Program-made: the position numbers and the translations under genes
The notes under the pieces: model-generated
Database searches by the model: none
What the model saw: the letters and a program-made list of their open reading frames with translations, nothing else
Told to the model about the DNA's origin: nothing
Shown: positions 11,787-24,300 of the stretch, one piece after another
Numbering within the stretch: the stretch's first letter is position 1
Layout of the letters: each line of letters starts with the position of its first letter
Assembly (NCBI GenBank): GCA_039583875.1
Contig: CM077149.1
Span: forward strand, 25,247,194 to 25,311,193
DNA: 64,000 bases
Reading direction: 5' to 3'
Origin: Platanthera guangdongensis
Lineage: Eukaryota > Streptophyta > Magnoliopsida > Asparagales > Orchidaceae

Positions 11787-13780
11787 TCTCAGGGTCCCCA
11801 TATCATCAATAGAAAACTCTTGCAATAGATCTTGATCTTCCTTTTGAAACAATCTAGTAAGTGTAATCAATGAATGCTCTAACACTTCTAATTCACTTGT
11901 TGAGCTGCCACTTCCCACTGAAATACCCATCAAAAGGAATTCTTCCACCAGTGAATCCACCGAAAGGTTAAAAACTTTGGCTGTCTTACTACTCAGGTCG
12001 TTGGCTACCATGTTAGCTTTGCCCGGGTTGTACTAGATCTCGACACCGTAGTCTGCCACATACTCCAGCCATCTACACTGGCGCAAATTCAATTCCTTCT
12101 ATGTGAAGACGTATTTCAAACAATAATGATCAGTATAAATCTTGCATATAGCGCAATATAACAGATGTCTCCACAACTTGAGGGCATAGATCACTGCTGC
12201 AAATTCCAGTACATGCGTAGGGAGATTCCGCTCATGATCCTTCAGCTGCATAGACCCATACGCAATAACCTTCCCTCATGCATCAACACGCATCCGAGCC
12301 CAACATGCAAATCATCCACATACACATCATACTCCAGTCCTTCAGTAGGCAGGGTCAAGACTGGTGAAGTCCATAACCTCCTCTTCAGCTCCTGGAATGC
12401 CTCTTCACACTTATCACTCTGCATCAATTCTGTCAATGGAGCAGACAGTGTAGAGAATCCCTCTACAAACCTTCTATAGTTGCCTTCCAGCACTAGATAA
12501 CTTCTTATTTCCTTGGGAGTGGTAGGTCTACTCCAATCCATAACTGCAGCTATCATATCCGGATTAACTGTTATCCCATTCTTATTCACCACATGGCCCA
12601 AAAAGAAGACTTGAGGTAGCCAAAACTCGCACTTACTTAACTCAGCATACAACTTATGCTCTCTCAAAGTTGACAAGACCAGACGCAAGGGCTGTATATG
12701 CTCTTCAGCGTTGCGGGAGTTGACTAAGAGGTCATCTAAAAACACTATCACAAAGTGATCCAGAAGTTTTTGAACACTATATTCATCAAATCCATGAATG
12801 CGGTGGGTGCATTAGTCAATCCAAATAACATTACCAAAAACTCGAAATGTTCATGTCGTGAACAAAAAGTAGTTCGTCGAATGTATGCCTCACGAATCCT
12901 CAACTGATGATAACATGAACGCATGTCAATCTTGGAAAATACAGTGCTACCATGCAACTGATCAAAAAAATCATCGATTCTCGGCAAGGGATATCTGTTC
13001 TTGATGGTCACCTTATTTAATTATCTGTCATCAATACACAGCCTCATTGATCCATCTTTCTTCTTTACAAACAGAATGGGAGCACCCCACGGTGATGAAC
13101 TTGGTCTAATGAAACTGTTCTGCAATAGCTCGTCTGACTGGGTACGCATCTCTCCCAACTCACGCAGAGCCATACGGTACGGAGCCTTAGCGATAGGATG
13201 GGTACCCGTTCTAAGTATATAACAAACTCAACATCTCTTTGAGGAGGAAGACCAGGTAGATTATTAGGAAACACGTCAGGAAACTCGCGTACTACAACAA
13301 TCTCCTCCATAAGCGGCAAACTAACAGCGCTCACCAACACTGAAACCAAACATGCATAACATCCTGAATTCAAAAGCTTTCGAGCACTTACCATGGAAAT
13401 GATCGGAGAATCTTGGCGCGGATAACCATAAACGCTCCTGCGTTGACCGTCATCCAACTTGAAGTCAAAGCGCCTGACCTTGCACTAGATTACTACATCG
13501 TACTTCGATAGCCAATCCATGCCTAGGATTACATCAAAATATTCCAAGTCTATAACCTTTAGATCAGCAACCACGTGAAAATCTCCCAACTGGACTGGAT
13601 AACCCTGAATTATCTTATCTGACACCACAAAATCACCTGAGTGGAACTTGACATAGAACTGGTCGCCAACAGGATTGAGGGTCAAATGATGACGCTCTAC
13701 AAAAGATCTAGCCACGAACGAGTGGGTAATACCGGAATCGAAAAGGACACGCGCCCAACGGTTACTTACCTAAAACTTTC
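11787..13780 (-). pseudogene. Element C protease-RT-RNase H fragment, interrupted by element B
   Basis: On the minus strand: a protease remnant (DSGITHSF near 13720, [11 protein letters not shown] near 13500), then RT (ITVNPDMIAAVMDWSRPTTPKEIRSYL, FLDDLLVNSR near 12710-12745), then the RNase H start. It ends mid-protein at the B 3' LTR TSD (11787). The reading continues in sense on the far side of B at 49117. It is closest to element A among the elements here. There are several frameshifts and stops, including a TAG just after the intron acceptor (about 13770). The RT active site is FLDD rather than FIDD. Old and inactive. Confidence 0.85.
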
Positions 13781-13864
13781 CTATAAGATTAAGTATGCGA
13801 ATAAGGGAAAAGAACATTGACATTTAGATCACAGCTAGAAAATAAAACTAGGTTAGAATCTAAC
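13781..13864 (-). other. Probable intron at the gag-protease junction of element C (84 nt)
   Basis: On the minus strand the exon ends …ATTTCAG at 13865. GTTAGATTC begins the interval and CTTATAG ends it. The exon restarts at 13780 in phase 1. The preceding residues (TQVISG) match element A exactly. The donor GTTAGA is weaker than GTATG, so splicing of C itself is uncertain. Confidence 0.55.
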
Positions 13865-15089
13865 CTGAAATAACTTGGGTCAACTTCTGAGCTTCATCTG
13901 GGGACACCACATTCAAGTTGCCCTTCCATTTGTCCATGAGCTGCGGTGGCAACAAGGCCTGAAGTGGCACTGGCTGCAACGGGGGCTGAGCCTGTGGGAA
14001 ACGGGTCTTGACAAGCCCCTTCCGCCCACATAGATAACATGTCTTGTACTTCTAGCAATGGGCTGCATCATGCCCCATCTTATTGCAATTGGAACAAACT
14101 GATCTCTCTTGGGGAGCACCCTGAATCACGTGCACCTACTCTTGCTTCCGAGCTCCCAGTCTCTAGTAATATCTCTCAAACGGGTGGTCTGCCCGACCAT
14201 AGAAACTGCACACTTCCTTGCCTCTTTTCTTCTTAATAGTTCCAGATTCATGTGATTCCTTACCTTCAACAGACTTCCTCTTATCCTTCATCATATGCTG
14301 ACCTCTGACCTTGGCATTGTCAATGGATTCCACCTTCAGAGCAGCCTCTACCACCTCAGCATAAGTCCTGGATTCGTAGGCACTGGCAACCTACTGGATG
14401 TCATTTCGAAGACCACCCAGAAATCGCTTGACTTGGTTGGATTCTAAAGATACCAAGTCAGGGGCAAAGCAGCTCCGCTTACTAAAATCCACCTTATATT
14501 CACTGACGGTAGGCTGCATCTTCTTCAAATGAAGGAAATCATTCATCAACCGGTCTCTTTCCACAGATGGCAAGAACTTCTTCAATAACAACTCATTGAA
14601 GGACTCCCACGAGCATCCATCCTTCAAGATTTCTTTCTCCCTCAACCACCAACTCTTGGCCATTCCCTTGAGTTGATAAGCGGCTACCATCACCATCTAG
14701 TCCGCAGAGATGCCAGAGTAGGTGGACATTTCCTCGATGGCAATCATCCAGTCATCTACTACCATTAACTCTACCTTGCCATCATACATAGGGGGTCCTA
14801 ACCTTTGAAAGTGCGAAATGAAGGTCATCTCTGGTGGGAACACCGCCGGGGGCACCAGAGGAGCGGGGGTAATAGGAACAGCTAGATCCATGGCGGGCTC
14901 TTGCTCTCTCTGCGACAGACTCGCCATGACTAAAAATAATGACTGAATCTGTGACTGCATCTCTAGCTTCTTCCTCGATTGGGCCTCATTGCTGTGTCGT
15001 AATCCCTCTATTACGACCTCACTCTGGGCTCCAGAAGATTCTCCCTCCAACTGGGGTGTAGTCCTGGTCAACGAATATTTATGTGGCAT
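13865..15089 (-). pseudogene. Element C gag, decayed
   Basis: The ATG at 15089 (minus) starts a protein aligned end to end with the A gag: shared TPQLEGESSGAQS, EMTFISHFQRLGPP, DDWMIAIEEM, VAAYQLKGMAKSWWL, FLPSVERDRLMNDFLHLKK and VKRFLGGLRNDIQ. Stops lie at about 14694 and 14388. The first zinc knuckle has lost cysteines (CSFYGRADHPFERYY), and the second and third are degenerate. It encodes a capsid-like protein of a dead element. Confidence 0.85.
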
Positions 15090-15222
15090 TCTAAACAAAC
15101 AACAAACGATCTATCAACACCTAGTGTAACCTGCTAGACATACAAACTTAGATACTTGACCATGCTTCTCGCTTGCTATTGGATTTAAAATAAATGATGG
15201 CATGTCCTACTTAGGGTGAAAC
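15090..15222 (-). other. Element C leader, gag-proximal part; ends with the TSD of D
   Basis: Non-coding stretch upstream of the C gag. The last five bases on the plus strand (15218-15222, GAAAC) are repeated at 38845-38849, marking the D insertion. The leader continues at 38850-39353. Together the two parts are about 640 nt, close to the leader length of element A. Confidence 0.75.
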
Positions 15223-16082
15223 TATAACAACCCCATCCGTTCATATGATATATTCTAGAAGGTCCGGCCGGGGCCCCACAGGATATATCACAAAACAGTC
15301 GGTGAAGGTACATGATGATACCAGAGTCGCGCATCGCACCTAACACAAAGCATTCTAGCGGAAGCCTAGACTACAACTTGAACTCCTCATGAATGTCCAA
15401 ACATAAAACTCCACATTTTATATCATATAGGAATGTCTTACAACAAGTACAAAAGAGTTGGCCTTATGGCCTATGTAGGGCTTTCACACAGTGGCCTAAA
15501 ACAATTGGCGCGCAGGCCGGCCACACGAAAAGAAAACACACAACAACATCGAGCCTTCGAGGGCTCGCAACAGTAGCAGCAACAGCAGCAGGAACATCAA
15601 CCTCTATGCGTCCCGCTCGGCTCTCCAGCACCTGTACAGGGACAATCCACCCAACGGTGGCAAACAAAAGCAACGGTCAGCGTTCAGCTGACCAAATAAT
15701 AACGACCCTACCCCTTCTCTCGGGGCAGTGGTACTTCCCTGCAAGCATAGCAAATCACAAGGATGGCAATCTATATATATCATCAAATGTGCTTTCACAC
15801 ACACAAGCCATCACAACCGTTCGCCACCCGGCCCAACGGTCCGTGCACTCAGGGCACATTCTTGGTGTTCTGGCAAAGCTCTTGCCCACCACCGTATTAG
15901 GGTCACAGCCCAACGGTAAATCTCTTGAGCATTTACTCCATGGCGTGCAGCCAGAGTTAGTCTTCTTACACCGGGATGGCCCGTAGCCCCCCATTGTGTC
16001 ATGGCGCGCAGGCCGAAGACTCTTGCTATGCGCTCCAACAGACCGCACTTTTAGGTCTCACGTCGGATGGACATAGCGCAGG
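15223..16082 (-). repeat. Element D 3' LTR, distal part (split by E)
   Basis: Begins (plus sense) TATAACAACCCC, where the other D LTR has TGTAACAACCCC, so the terminal dinucleotide has mutated. It runs to …AGCGCAGG, where E enters. It aligns base for base with 36357-37216. The TATA-like run at about 15772-15783 matches 36904-36915. Confidence 0.9.
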
Positions 16083-16088
16083 TGATTG

Positions 16089-16141
16089 GCCCGCGAACAG
16101 ACTCGTACTGTGGTTGGTTTGGTGAGTCGATCGCCGCGGGC
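16089..16141. repeat. Terminal two-tier hairpin of the E LTR
   Basis: GCCCGCG (16089-16095) pairs with CGCGGGC (16135-16141). Inside it GACTC (16100-16104) pairs with GAGTC (16124-16128). The same hairpin is in the other LTR (26671-26723) and, with a changed loop, inside the element (20362-20414). Confidence 0.8.
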
Positions 16142-17056
16142 TTGCTAGATGAGGCAAGTGCACCTATCGCAAGTAGTACTCGATATTCGGGAGAATACCG
16201 AGGTCGTATTATTCCCGGGAACGGGTTGATTACCCCTACTCCTCCGAAAACACTATTATTTTACCGAAATAGAAGTTGAGGGTTTTAAGTAAAATAAGAA
16301 CGAAAATAGATTTTAAGAAAGTAGTCGATGAAGAGATAACTCCCGGTATCGAATTGCGTTAGGATTAAAAATAGATTTGAATAACTAGATATCTAAAGTT
16401 TCAATTTAATTAATGCGGAAACTTGGCCGTGGAGGTTCAAAATAATGAGCTCACCTATCTCTAGGAATATCGCTCACCTAGACATTAAGGCTATTCGACC
16501 GGGCTCTCGTCCGACGAAGGATTCCCCTTAATGCCCGCAGTATGCTAAGAACCCCGCTATTGGGTGGGGAACCCAATCCGGTAGAGTTAGCGCGCCTCCT
16601 CTCTCGAGGGTTAGTGCGGAACTCTATCTACCCAGGGGTGATCTGTCCATATGCACGGCCTCTCGGCTAGCTAGCGTATGGATAACGGAAATAGAGCCCA
16701 CACATCGATATGTGGGTCTACGCGTCGTTAACCCGGGGTAAACCTTAAGTTTTTAATTAAATTGAAAAATTAGACATTTGGTTATTTAAAACATTTTAGA
16801 TCCCAAAGCTCTTCGATACCGAGGGCTAAAAGCAATTAGCCACTCATCGGAATGAGGATAGCTTATATGATTGGTTGTGCGAGCGTCCTAAACTATTCGC
16901 TGAAAGGTTATAAAGAAAATAAGAAGAAAAGCAAAATAACCTAATTTTAGAAAAGTTATTACAAATAAACACACCCGCACTCATTCAAACATATAAAAGG
17001 AAGAAATAAAACTAATTTACACATAAGAGAAAATTGAATAATTGACATTTGCAGGT

Positions 17057-17540
17057 CCCACTCAAACGAGTGGGGGCGGGAAATGAAAGCTGAAAAGTGC
17101 ATAAATGAACTTTGCAAGTCCCACTCAAACGAGTGGGGCGGAAAATTAAAGCTGAAAATTGCAAGTCCTACTCAAACGAGTAGGACTGAAATGAAAGCGA
17201 GTCCTACTCAAACGAGCAGGAGAAAATAAATGCGATTACAGGGCTTTCTTAAATATTTACATTAAAATAAAGTCCGACCATTAAACTCCTAGCGAGTAGG
17301 CGGAAAATCAAATCCAGCCATTTAACTCAAGTGAGTAGGCGGAAAAACAGAAATAAAGATTGAAAATCACAAGTCCTACTCAAACGAGTAGGACTGAAAA
17401 TACAGACCGGCCATTTAACTCAAATGAGTAGGCGGAAAAATAAAAACAACACACGCACTCTACTTGAATAGAATCCAGCCAATTAACTCAAATGAGTAGG
17501 CGGAAAAATAAAAACAACACACGCACTCTACTTGAATAGA
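17057..17540. repeat. Short hairpin repeats in the E LTR
   Basis: Units of the form CCYACTC-AAAC-GAGTRGG recur at 17057, 17120, 17167 and 17370. The stem is CCCAC/GTGGG in some units and CCTAC/GTAGG in others. Related ACTCAARTGAGTAGGCGG units follow up to about 17500. The other LTR has the same series at about 27638-28120. Confidence 0.85.
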
Positions 17541-18485
17541 ACTACTCACGCACTCGACATAAATAAACACACACACACACACTTGCATAATTTAACTTAG
17601 GAGCTGAAAAATATCTCATACACGCACACACTCGTGCTAAAATAATTGCAAAAATCAAAGTTATCGAAAAATTAAAATGACTGCATTTCTACCGCAGGAA
17701 TGCAGTAGAAATGCATAAAAAGGCAAAATAAGAATTGTTTGAGCAAAAAGTTTTCAAATTAAAGTGAGAAAGGCAAGTGCCCGAAAAATTAAAACGGTTA
17801 CATTTTTACCGTTAGATTTTGATAGAAATGCTAAAAAAGTGAAAATAAAAATTGTTCGAGCGAAAATATTTTTTGTGTAACTACTTAAAATGAAAGTTGA
17901 TGAAAAATAAAAATAACAATTTATACATTACTATAGCATTGTAAAATGGTTTAAAAAGAGGGAGTAAGCTAAAAAGAAGCAGTAGTTTTATAGTTAAGAC
18001 AAAGTAAAAGCTAAGTTAAGAGGAATGAAAACTACCCTTTTTTAATGTTTTACAAGTTCATAAAAGCGCATTTTGAAGTATGAAAATCCTAAGTCTAACC
18101 AAATTTAAAGAGTTTTGAGAATGAAAACGGCCATAATAACGGCTATGAATTTTGTTATAATTGAAAATAAAACATGAACATTTGCGTTTTAAAACATAAT
18201 TTTTGCAATTTTAAGCTCATACACACACACACGCATTATGAAAATAACAATGAAAGTATATAAGATTGATGAAAGGAGGCTATTTGGAGAAATTTCAAAG
18301 CATGTAAGATGAAATAATAACGATTTTATTATAAAAGAAAGGTGATTACAAGAGTTCAAACATACAAACTTAAAAAGGAGAGGGAGGGGGATCCTTACAT
18401 AGCACTAAAGCAACTCCAACAGCAGCCCTAATACATCAAAATGGTTCGGATTTTGGGAACCCTGAACTCATACAGCAGCTGCCTT

Positions 18486-18498
18486 TTTATAGGCAAAA
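18486..18498 (-). promoter_or_regulatory. Putative TATA box of the E LTR
   Basis: The minus strand reads GCCTATAAAAAGGC, a strong TATA match, directly downstream of the palindrome array. The other LTR has it at about 29067-29080. The array therefore sits where upstream promoter elements would be expected. Confidence 0.55.
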
Positions 18499-18517
18499 AT
18501 TTCCAAGTACACGCCCT

Positions 18518-19055
18518 CCGACACGGCGTGTCGGGGGGCGTGTCAGCACTATTTTACCGCGGGATTCGGCGATCTGACGGATTTGACGGCGATTTGACTT
18601 TCCGGCCGAAAACGCGGCGGTCACGCCCCAGGTCACGGGCGTGACGGTGGGCGTGTCATTCGGCGCTTTAAGGCGATGTTGACTTCGGGATTCGCCGGCG
18701 GCAGTTTGTCGGACGGACACGGGCGTGGCGCACATCGGACACGGGCGTGTTCCTCTTGGGTTCGACGATCGTTGAGCGCGAAACATTGACCTGGCTGGCA
18801 CGGGGCGTGTCGGGCTGCCACGGGCGTGTCGCACATCAGACACGGGCGTGGCCCTCTTGGGTTCGACGAACGTTGAGCTGAAATCGTCGAGCGGGATGGA
18901 CACGGCTTGGTCACGCCCCGTGTCGGATTGACACGGGCGTGTCGGATTATGGAACACGGGCGTGTCAGGCTTTCCTCTTCAAAATTGGCCTCTTTTCGGG
19001 TTTTTGAGCTGTCACGCCCTGGTCACGGGCGTGACCAATATGTCACGGGCGTGAC
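18518..19055. repeat. GACACGGGCGTGTC / GTCACGGGCGTGAC palindrome array in the E LTR
   Basis: More than ten copies of a six-base stem around GG: GACACG-GG-CGTGTC in the middle, and GTCACG-GG-CGTGAC near both ends. Copied at 29093-29640. CpG-rich in an otherwise AT-rich LTR. Confidence 0.9.
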
Positions 19056-19229
19056 ATGTCATTTTTGCAGATTTTTGGCTTTTTTTCCTGACAAATAAAA
19101 TAAAGCAAGTTAGTATAATATTTACAAAAATAGGAGCATTTTATTGAATAAAAACAAGTAGAAATGACAAAAATTAAATAAAACGACTTAAGTAATGTAC
19201 ATAAAATTAGGTATATTTACAATTCATCA

Positions 19230-19246
19230 AATACCCCCATACTTAA
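19230..19246 (-). other. Polypurine tract of element E
   Basis: The minus strand reads TTAAGTATGGGGGTATT directly before the 3' LTR start TGATGAATTG. A second copy of AAGTATGGGGG is inside the element at about 20997-21009. Confidence 0.8.
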
Positions 19247-21344
19247 GCTTTTGCTATTCCAGAGCAAAAGTTGGAGATGAACTTATAATGAATTAAAGAA
19301 ATCCTAAGTTTATCTACCGCTTGACTTAATTGAAAGAAGGATCAAAATGAATATCCGGGGTATACGAGGTAAATCCTAAATTATGCCAAAAATTTAAATA
19401 AAGGAAGAGTTTCAGCAAAAGACTTCTCGTTATAAGCAAATAGATAGCAAAAATTTTATTTGTGAGGCTAACAAAAATAGATTGGATTTATGAAACTGTA
19501 GCTTGGAAAAATTAAAGGAAATAATTTAATTTACAAATTATGCTCTCAAAAAGATTTTAAAAATAAATCTAGAATTTTTTTGAAATTGGCGGAGGGAGAT
19601 ATCGTGGGATATGAAGAAGGCTTAGAATTTTTAGAGGCGAGGGTATATTTTTTCGCTCGAACCTCTAATGATTTTTTTTTTTTTCGAATAAGGATGTTAG
19701 GAAAACGAAATCTTATTTTCCATAACATAATTTTTTTTTTTTAACATCTTCATAATCCAATGTATATGTGTAGGAGTAATGAATTTTATCCTCTTACTCG
19801 ATAACATATAATCTTTTCAAATATTGGATGCCTATGTTTACGGAACGAAATCTTATTCCCATTGACATAGGATCTTTTAAGGATCGAAATCATGTCAAGT
19901 ATGAAAAAAAAAGTGATAGAGTTTTTTCAAAATAAAACTAGGTTAATAAAAAACTTTTGAGAGCAACCTTTATAAATGAAACATTCCTAAATTTCAAAAA
20001 AAAAGCTTGGAGTTATCATAAATTGAAATCTAAGAGTGTTATTTTTAACAAAATAAATATGCAACTATTTAGTTAGATTAGAAGTGGTGCTGAAAACAGG
20101 TACCTTATTAAAATAAAAAGCATACAAAAATTTTTAAAACTTAACCCCAGATATCTAAATTTATCGTTCTCTAATTAATAAACGAATAGCAAGCAAAGAA
20201 TTAAAATAATTCGCTTATAAATTAACTCGCAACTAGATTGTTGGAGAGCGAATAAGGGTTAAGAATTGAGATATTCGATTTATTTGTTACATAATTAACA
20301 ATACATTTTTTTTTGATTTTTAGGGTTTTTCTCTTTTTTTTTTTTGAATTTTTAGTCATTGGCCCGCGAACAGACTCTTTGGGTGGTTGGTTCGATGAGT
20401 CGAATGCCGCGGGCATGCTAAAAAGCGAGATTTACAAATAAGAAAAGGCGGGGAAGAAAGAGAGTTATTTTTACAAAACATATTTACAAAGGAAAAGAAA
20501 AATATTTGTTTTTTTTTTTTTTTTGAGTTTTTGTTTTATAAATTTTTATTTTTTATTTTTTATTTTTATTTATTTTTTTTGGTTTTATAATTTTTTTAGT
20601 TTTTGTTTTATAAATTTTTTTGGTTTTTGTTTTTTTTCAGAATGAGAGAGAAACGGAAGGTGGAGAGAGAAGATTATTTACAAAAAAAAAGGTACACAGA
20701 TTTTACAAAATGAAACTAAAAATATTTTGGAATTTTGTGTTTTTAGAATTTTTTTGGGGTTTTGGTGTTATATATTGTTTTGCAATTTTTTTTTTTTTTT
20801 TGTGGTTTACAATTTTTTTTTTTTTGGAGTTTTTGAGAGTTTTTTTTTTTTTTTTTTTAAAGACATAAACAAGGTTTTTTTGTTTTTTTGTTTTTTTTTT
20901 TTTTTGTAAGTTTTTTTTTGTTTTTTTTTTTTTGTTCATAAGTTAAATAGAAAGACAGTGCAGAAAATAGAAATATGAAAAAGAAAGCGAGAAAACACCC
21001 CCATACTTAAGTCCAACATTGTCCCCAATGTTGTAACGTAAGTATGCGGAACAAAACAGGTAAGAAAATATATACAAAGAAAAGAAAGAAATGGGGTGGG
21101 GTAGAAGCTTCCCTGATAGGAGGTGGGGAAGGCGCAGTTTAGGAACCCTGCATTAGGAAGAAAAATAGCAAAGAAAAAGGTAAAGAGATAGCGAAAAAGA
21201 TAAACATGGGGTGCCTCCCAGGAGCGCTTTGTTTATAGTCACGTAGCTTGACTATGTTGGCGGTTTATATATCTAGGAGGGTTATGGATTCGAAGTTACC
21301 GCCCACAGGATCGCCTGCTATGTATAATTTTAAGCGATGACCGT
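19247..21344 (-). other. Element E non-coding region between pol and 3' LTR
   Basis: About 2.1 kb, AT-rich, with long T or A runs (mainly 20280-20340, 20500-20660 and 20785-20935). Some Athila elements have an env-like gene here; I see no frame that supports one. Recognisable items are an internal copy of the LTR-terminal hairpin (20362-20414), a second PPT-like tract (about 20997-21009) and an 8-bp hairpin around TCCC (21014-21033) inside an outer stem CATACTTA/TAAGTATG (21002-21009, 21039-21046). Base accuracy in the homopolymers is doubtful. Confidence 0.75.
20362..20414. repeat. Internal copy of the E LTR-terminal hairpin
   Basis: GCCCGCG (20362-20368) with CGCGGGC (20408-20414), and GACTC (20373-20377) with GAGTC (20397-20401). 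Both stems are identical to the LTR version. The loop shares GTGGTTGGTTCG but differs on either side. Flanks outside the hairpin do not match the LTR beyond a few bases. Confidence 0.8.
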
Positions 21345-24300
21345 TCACTTTAAACGAGCCTTTATCCGGGTGGGAGACGAGTACGGTCCCATAAGGCCAA
21401 ACCTCTTCAACTTTGAAGGGGCCGGACCAACGTGATCTAAGTTTCCCGGGGAAAAGTCTAAGTCGAGAGTTATAAAGAAGGACAAGATCGCCTGAGAAAA
21501 AGTTTTTGGGGGCTTGAGTTTTCGGTCGTGATAAAACTTAGAACGCTCCTTATAGAACTTATTGCTCTCGTATGCGTTGGCACGCCATTCATCGAGCTCG
21601 TTTAGTTGCAGTTTTCTATTTTGGGCGGCTAAGTTAGCGTCGAGATTTAAAAGTTTTAAAGCCCAAAGTGCGCGATGTTCTAATTCGACGGGTAGATGAC
21701 ACGCTTTGCCGTACACTAATCGATACGGCGTACAACCAATTGCGGTTTTGTATGCGGTACGATAAGCCCACAACGCATCGTCGAGCTTGATGGACCAATC
21801 TTCCTATTAAGTGAAACGGTTTTCTCTAATATGCGCTTTATCTCCCGATTTACTACCTCTACTTGGCCACTAGTTTGCGGGTGGTATGGGGTGGCAAGTT
21901 TGTGCGTGACGCCGTATCTAGCTAACGTCTTAGCCATCTGGGTGTTGCAGAAATGCGTCCCCCGATCACTTACAATAGCGCGCGGAGTGCCGAAGCGAGA
22001 AAATAGCTTTTTAAGAAATGTAACGACGACTCGCGCATCGTTGGTGGGGAGAGCTTGCGCTTCCGCCCATCTCGATACGTAGTCGACCGCTACTAAAATA
22101 TACATATTTTTGAAAGACGGAGGTAGGGGGCCAACAAAATCTATGCCCCATAAATCGAAGACTTCGCATTCTAAAAACATATTTTGGGGCATCTCGTCGC
22201 GACGAGAGATGTTACCCGACCGCTGACAGCTATCGCATGCGCGCACAAAATTGTGAGCGTCTTTGAATAGAGTGGGCCAAAAGAAGCCCGCCTCTAGCGC
22301 CTTCCGCGCGGTCCGGTTAGCTTGATAATGCCCACCAGCCGGACCCTCGTGGCAGTGCCTAAGGATTTGCGTGCACTCCACACCCGCGACACATCTTCGG
22401 ACTGCTTGGTCCGCGCAGAGACGAAAAAGGAAAGGGTCCTCCCAAAAGAAATATTTCAAGTCAGAAAAGAATTTCTTCTTTTGCTGGCTTGAAAAGTCTT
22501 TTGGAAGTACCCTCGCAACTAAATAGTTTGCAAAATCTGCGAACCAAGGCGGGGAAGAAGAACTAGTAGTTATGGCTAGGAGGCGTTCCTCGGGGAATCT
22601 ATCATTTATGTCAGATTCGACGAGCGCTTCCGCAGTGGGATTTTCTAAGCGGGAGAGGTGATCGGCGGCTAAATTTTCCGCGCCCCTCTTATCCCGGATC
22701 TCTAAATCGAACTCCTGCAAGAGGAGGATCCATCGAAGAAGGCGGGGTTTGGCGTCCGTTTTTGCTAACAAATATTTTAAGGCGGAATGGTCGGTAAATA
22801 CGATAACTTTGGATAACGTTAGATACGAGCGAAACTTATCGAAAGCAAATACGACGGCTAAAAGTTCCTTTTCCGTTGTCGTATAATTTCCTTGTGCGGA
22901 AGTGAGGGTCTTGCTAGCGTAGTAAATAGGATGAAAATATTTGTTTATACGTTGGCCAAGAACGGCTCCTACGGCAATATCACTAGCGTCGCACATAATC
23001 TCGAACGGAAGGGTCCAATCGGGCGCCACTAAAATAGGTGAATTGATAAGTTTTTGTTTTATGAAATTAAATGCAGACTCGCATTCGCTATCAAAGACAA
23101 AATTTGATTCCTTTTCCAAGAGGCGAGTTAGCGGCTTTGTTATTTTTGAAAAATCTTGAATAAAACGTCTATAAAAGCCCGCGTGCCCTAAGAAACTCCT
23201 AATTGATTTAACGTTGGAAGGCGGGGGAAGTTTTTCTATAATTTCAACTTTGGCCTTATCGACCTCCATCCCCTTAGACGAAATCATATGGCCGAGAACC
23301 AAACCTTCTCGAACCATAAAGTTACATTTTTCCCAATTTAAAACAAGATGCGTGTCCTCGCATCGCTGAAGGACACGGTCTAAATTATGAAGACAGGACG
23401 GGAAAGAGCTTCCGAAAACAGAGAAGTCATCCATAAAGACTTCCATAATGTCTCCTACCAGCTCGCCAAAGATCGCCAGCATACATCTTTGGAATGTAGC
23501 GGGCGCGTTGCAAAGGCCAAATGGCATTCTTCGATATGCGAAGGTACCAAACGGGCAGGTAAAAGTTGTTTTCTCTTGGTCATCGGGGGAAATGGGGATT
23601 TGGAAAAACCCCGATAATCCATCGAGAAAACAAAAATACGGATGACCAGACAAACGCTCTAAAACTTGGTCTAAAAATGGTAATGGGAAATGATCCTTAC
23701 GGGTGGCGTCATTTAGTTTTCGATAATCGATGCACACCCGCCAACCCGTAACAGTACGAGTTGGGACGAGTTCATTGTGCTCATTCTCCACTACGGTAAG
23801 ACCGCCCTTTTTGGGCACCACGTGAATGGGACTAACCCACGTACTATCCGATATGGGATAAATAATCCCCGCATCTAATAATTTAATAATTTCGGCCTTA
23901 ACGACGTCTTTCATGTTTGGGTTAAGACGTCGCTGCGGCTGAATAGTTTTGCGGCAATTATCTAGAAGAAAAATCTTATGGGTGCAGAAAGACGGGTTAA
24001 TCCCTTTGAGATCAGAAATTTGCCAAGCAATTGCGTGGCGATGTTTAAGCAAAACTCCCAATAAATCGGAAGTCTCCGATTCGCTCAAATGCGAAGAAAT
24101 GATAACAGGGAGTGTATCATCTTTCCCCAAAAAGGCGTATTTGAGTGAATCGGGTAGGGGTTTGAGTTCAAGGCAGGGCGGTTCTTCTAACGAGGTTTTA
24201 ATTCCTATGTCTTTCTTACCAATTGGTTCGAAAGGCAAGTCTATAGACGTATCCTCATCGCAGTTAAAATTTTCGAGCGCAAAAAGATCGTCATTTAAAA

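Larger units (their letters stand above)
16083..19229 (-). repeat. 3' LTR of element E
   Basis: 3147 bp, TG…CA ends. Contents in plus order: terminal hairpin (16089-16141), a stretch of short hairpin repeats (17057-17540), AT-rich sequence, TATA box (about 18486-18497, minus) and a GACACG/CGTGTC palindrome array (18518-19055). Nearly identical to 26665-29814. Confidence 0.95.

Noticed and set aside
20280..20940. Small frames rich in F or K in T/A runs
   Set aside because: Low-complexity homopolymer DNA; no protein signal and doubtful base accuracy.
19247..21344. An env-like gene of element E
   Set aside because: The position fits, but no frame of useful length, no membrane segment pattern and no start context are present.
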